Assembly: GCF_041690465.1 (NCBI RefSeq)
Contig: NZ_JAWLHG010000023.1
Location: 1-64,000 of the forward strand
Direction of reading: 5' to 3'
DNA from: Falsiroseomonas sp041690465
GTDB taxonomy: Bacteria > Pseudomonadota > Alphaproteobacteria > Acetobacterales > Acetobacteraceae
DNA length: 64,000 nt
A program made the position numbers and the translations under genes. The notes beneath the pieces are model-generated. The model ran no database searches and was not told where the DNA came from. It saw only the letters and a list, made by a program, of their open reading frames with translations. Of this stretch, positions 62,260-64,000 are shown in pieces (position 1 is the first letter of the stretch; each line of letters begins with the position of its first letter).

Positions 62260-63623
62260 GCGACCGAAAGGAATCGACGCTGTTCGGCGAGATGCGCCGG
62301 ATGGTGCGTACCTCCGGCGCGGTCGGTGGCGTTGCCGCGCGTGTCGCGGGCCAGCGTTTCCTCGGCATCAAGGCCGACAAGAACGCACATGCGGAGAGCC
62401 TCAAGCAGGTGCTCGGCGGGCTGAAGGGCCCGCTGATGAAGGTGGCGCAGTTCCTGGCTACCGTGCCGGAGGCGCTGCCGGAGGAATACGCGCAGGAACT
62501 GGCGACGCTGCAATCCAACGCCCCGCCGATGGGCTGGGCCTTCGTGCGTCGGCGGATGCAGTCGGAGCTCGGCCCCGCCTGGCAGTCCCGCTACGCGAAG
62601 TTCGGCCAGGAAGCGGCCGCGGCGGCGAGCCTTGGGCAGGTGCACCGCGCCACGCTGCATGACGGCCGCGAGGTCGCCTGCAAGCTGCAATACCCGGACA
62701 TGCCCTCCGTGGTCGAGGCCGACCTCCGCCAGCTCAAGATCGCGCTCAGCCTCTACCGGCGGATGGACAGCACGCTCGACAACGAGGAGGCCTACACGGA
62801 GCTGTCCATGCGGCTGCGCGAGGAACTCGACTACCTGCGCGAGGCCTCGCATATGCGGCTCTATGGCCTGATGCTGAAGGGCATCCCCGGCGTCTCCGTG
62901 CCCGAGGCGGTGCCGGAGCTGACCACCAGGCGTCTGCTGACCATGACCTGGCTCGAGGGCCGCCCGATCCTGCGGCGCCTCGAGGAGGACCCGCCGGCCG
63001 AGGAACGCGTGGCCTATGCCAAGGCGCTGTTCCGCGCCTGGTACGTGCCCTTCTACCGCTACGGCGTGATCCATGGCGATCCGCATCTCGGCAACTACCA
63101 GGTGCGCGAGGATGCCGATCCCGATGTGCGCTTCGGCGTCAACCTGTTCGACTTCGGCGTGATCCGGGTGTTCCCCGCCAGCTTCGTGACCGGCGTGATC
63201 ATGCTCTACGAGGCGGTGCGCGACCACGACATCGAGAAGGCGGCGGAGGCTTACCGCATCTGGGGCTTCAAGAACCTCAGCAAGGAAACGATGGAGGTGC
63301 TGAACGTCTGGGCCAGGTTCCTCTACGAGCCGCTGGTCGAGGACAAGGTGCGCACCATCACGCCGCTTGACGATCCGATGTATGGCAGGCGGATCGCGAT
63401 GCAGGTGCACGAAGGACTGAAGCGGACCGGCGGGGTGAAGATCCCGCGCGAGTTCCCGCTGATGGACCGCGCGGCGATCGGCCTCGGCAGCGTGTTCTAC
63501 CGGCTGCGTGCGGAGGCGAACTGGCACCGCATGTTCATGGAACTGGTGCACGACTTCGAGGAGGCGAAGATCGCCGCGCGCCAACAGGAGGCGCTGGAAG
63601 CGGCGGGGGTGCCGAAGGGCTGA
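62256..63623 (+). CDS. ABC1/UbiB-family atypical kinase
   Basis: 455-residue AarF/ABC1/UbiB-family protein. The family motif appears as LKGPLMKVAQFLATVPEALP (K-V-A-Q in place of the usual K-x-G-Q) near residue 60. The ATP-loop AAAASLGQVHRATLHDGREV lies near 127, the catalytic loop YGVIHGDPHLGNYQV near 270 and the metal motif LFDFGVIRVF near 297. Members support ubiquinone or other lipid-linked pathways. No membrane helices are seen at the C-terminus, unlike E. coli UbiB. ATGA overlap with pepF. Confidence 0.92.
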   Translation: MSDRKESTLFGEMRRMVRTSGAVGGVAARVAGQRFLGIKADKNAHAESLKQVLGGLKGPLMKVAQFLATVPEALPEEYAQELATLQSNAPPMGWAFVRRRMQSELGPAWQSRYAKFGQEAAAAASLGQVHRATLHDGREVACKLQYPDMPSVVEADLRQLKIALSLYRRMDSTLDNEEAYTELSMRLREELDYLREASHMRLYGLMLKGIPGVSVPEAVPELTTRRLLTMTWLEGRPILRRLEEDPPAEERVAYAKALFRAWYVPFYRYGVIHGDPHLGNYQVREDADPDVRFGVNLFDFGVIRVFPASFVTGVIMLYEAVRDHDIEKAAEAYRIWGFKNLSKETMEVLNVWARFLYEPLVEDKVRTITPLDDPMYGRRIAMQVHEGLKRTGGVKIPREFPLMDRAAIGLGSVFYRLRAEANWHRMFMELVHDFEEAKIAARQQEALEAAGVPKG

Positions 63624-63636
63624 AGCCGGGCCGGAA

Positions 63637-63660
63637 GGGCAGCCCCGGCCGGGGCTGCCC
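63637..63660. terminator. Bidirectional GC-rich hairpin between ABC1 and PEP-CTERM genes
   Basis: GGGCAGCCCCGG followed directly by CCGGGGCTGCCC is a perfect 24-base palindrome located in the 59-base gap between two convergent genes. It probably terminates both transcripts, although neither side has a long T-tract. Confidence 0.6.
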
Positions 63661-63682
63661 CTGGTCTCAGGGCTGCTGCCGC

Positions 63683-64000
63683 TCAGGCGGCGCGGCGGCG
63701 CCCCACCACGTCGAGGCCGGCAAGGCCCAGCCCGAACAGCGCAAGCGTCATCGGTTCCGGCACGCCGGTGATCTCCGTCTGGATCTTGGCGGTCAGGGCC
63801 GTTCCGAAGTTCGCGATGCTGACGACACCGAAGTTGGTGCCGTTGGTGCCGATGAAGCTGCAATCGCCCGCACCGAAGCCGAGGCAGTTCACGGCATCCA
63901 CGCCGGCCGCTGTGGCGTTGTTCGACGCGTCACCGCGTTTAGGCCGGTGTTGTTCGCGCCGTCCGTCGTTACGTCGATGACCAGGCGCAGGTTCATGGCC
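63683..64000 (-). CDS. PEP-CTERM protein, C-terminal part (partial, apparent frameshift)
   Basis: The C-terminus carries an exosortase sorting tail: VPEP (GVPEPMTLALFGLGLAGLDV), one hydrophobic helix and an Arg-rich end (GRRRAA). The preceding sequence is Asn/Thr/Gly-rich, as in secreted PEP-CTERM proteins. Near 63940 the reading frame changes: upstream sequence reads NLRLVIDVTTDGANNTGLNA in one frame, while DASNNATAAGVDAVNCLGFG continues in another, as if one base were missing. This may be a sequencing error or a real frameshift. The gene runs off the window. Exosortase would process the protein for envelope attachment or export. Confidence 0.75.
   Translation of the reverse strand, partial: GHEPAPGHRRNDGRREQHRPKRGDASNNATAAGVDAVNCLGFGAGDCSFIGTNGTNFGVVSIANFGTALTAKIQTEITGVPEPMTLALFGLGLAGLDVVGRRRAA

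Overview
The window reads as one stretch of a very GC-rich alphaproteobacterial chromosome. GC3-biased codons, c-type cytochrome maturation genes, a DUF2312/GapR homologue, a DUF1244 gene, HWE-family histidine kinases and several Bug-type (TctC) solute-binding proteins together suggest Acetobacterales, probably a Roseomonas-like genus. That placement is inference; there is no rRNA in the window. The first 170 bases contain a G/C homopolymer block that looks like an assembly artefact.

Layout. (1) 0.2-11.2 kb is an exopolysaccharide locus: a long SLBB export protein on the minus strand, then, divergently, a heparinase II/III-type lyase, a Wzz-like chain-length protein, an O-antigen ligase/polymerase, a phosphoglycosyl transferase, a DegT-type aminotransferase and two GT4 glycosyltransferases. 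An alpha/beta-hydrolase that lacks the nucleophile follows. (2) 12.0-17.5 kb is a tightly overlapping minus-strand ccmCDEFGHI operon for cytochrome c maturation; ccmAB are not here. (3) 17.6-25.9 kb holds YciI, EVE and Rieske genes, the trehalose pair otsB-otsA, a tail-to-tail opgH-like glucosyltransferase, an orphan Bug protein, two small membrane proteins, and a TetR regulator facing a pair of operator-like palindromes. (4) 26.0-34.2 kb holds a GH43-like protein, a complete tctA-tctB-tctC tricarboxylate-type transporter, an APC permease, two secreted proteins (tandem repeat and EF-hand) and gentisate 1,2-dioxygenase.

(5) 34.4-51.5 kb begins at a tRNA-Arg(CCG) gene and differs in style: long gaps, decayed genes and many stress functions. 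It has a broken DUF3489 gene, a hemerythrin-DUF2382 fusion, a cation/proton antiporter, OsmC and LysR genes, a PhnA-like membrane protein, a second DUF2382 protein, a remnant of a YsnF-type N-terminal domain, and an extra groES-groEL pair preceded by a RpoH-like promoter and a CIRCE element. Small membrane proteins, an ECF sigma factor, a PAS-HWE kinase and a CheB-CheR-PAS-HWE fusion kinase follow. I read this as a tRNA-bounded stress-response island in which signalling (two HWE kinases and a sigma factor) sits beside effectors (chaperonin, ion homeostasis, peroxide and envelope proteins). No integrase or att repeat was seen.

(6) 51.6-64.0 kb returns to compact chromosomal genes: glycerate kinase, DUF1244, DUF2312, DUF427, a flavin reductase, a catabolic operon (D-2-hydroxyacid dehydrogenase, Bug protein, cyclase, SDR) closed by a strong terminator, an acyl-CoA synthetase, oligoendopeptidase F, an ABC1/UbiB kinase, and the C-terminal end of a PEP-CTERM protein with an apparent frameshift at the window edge.
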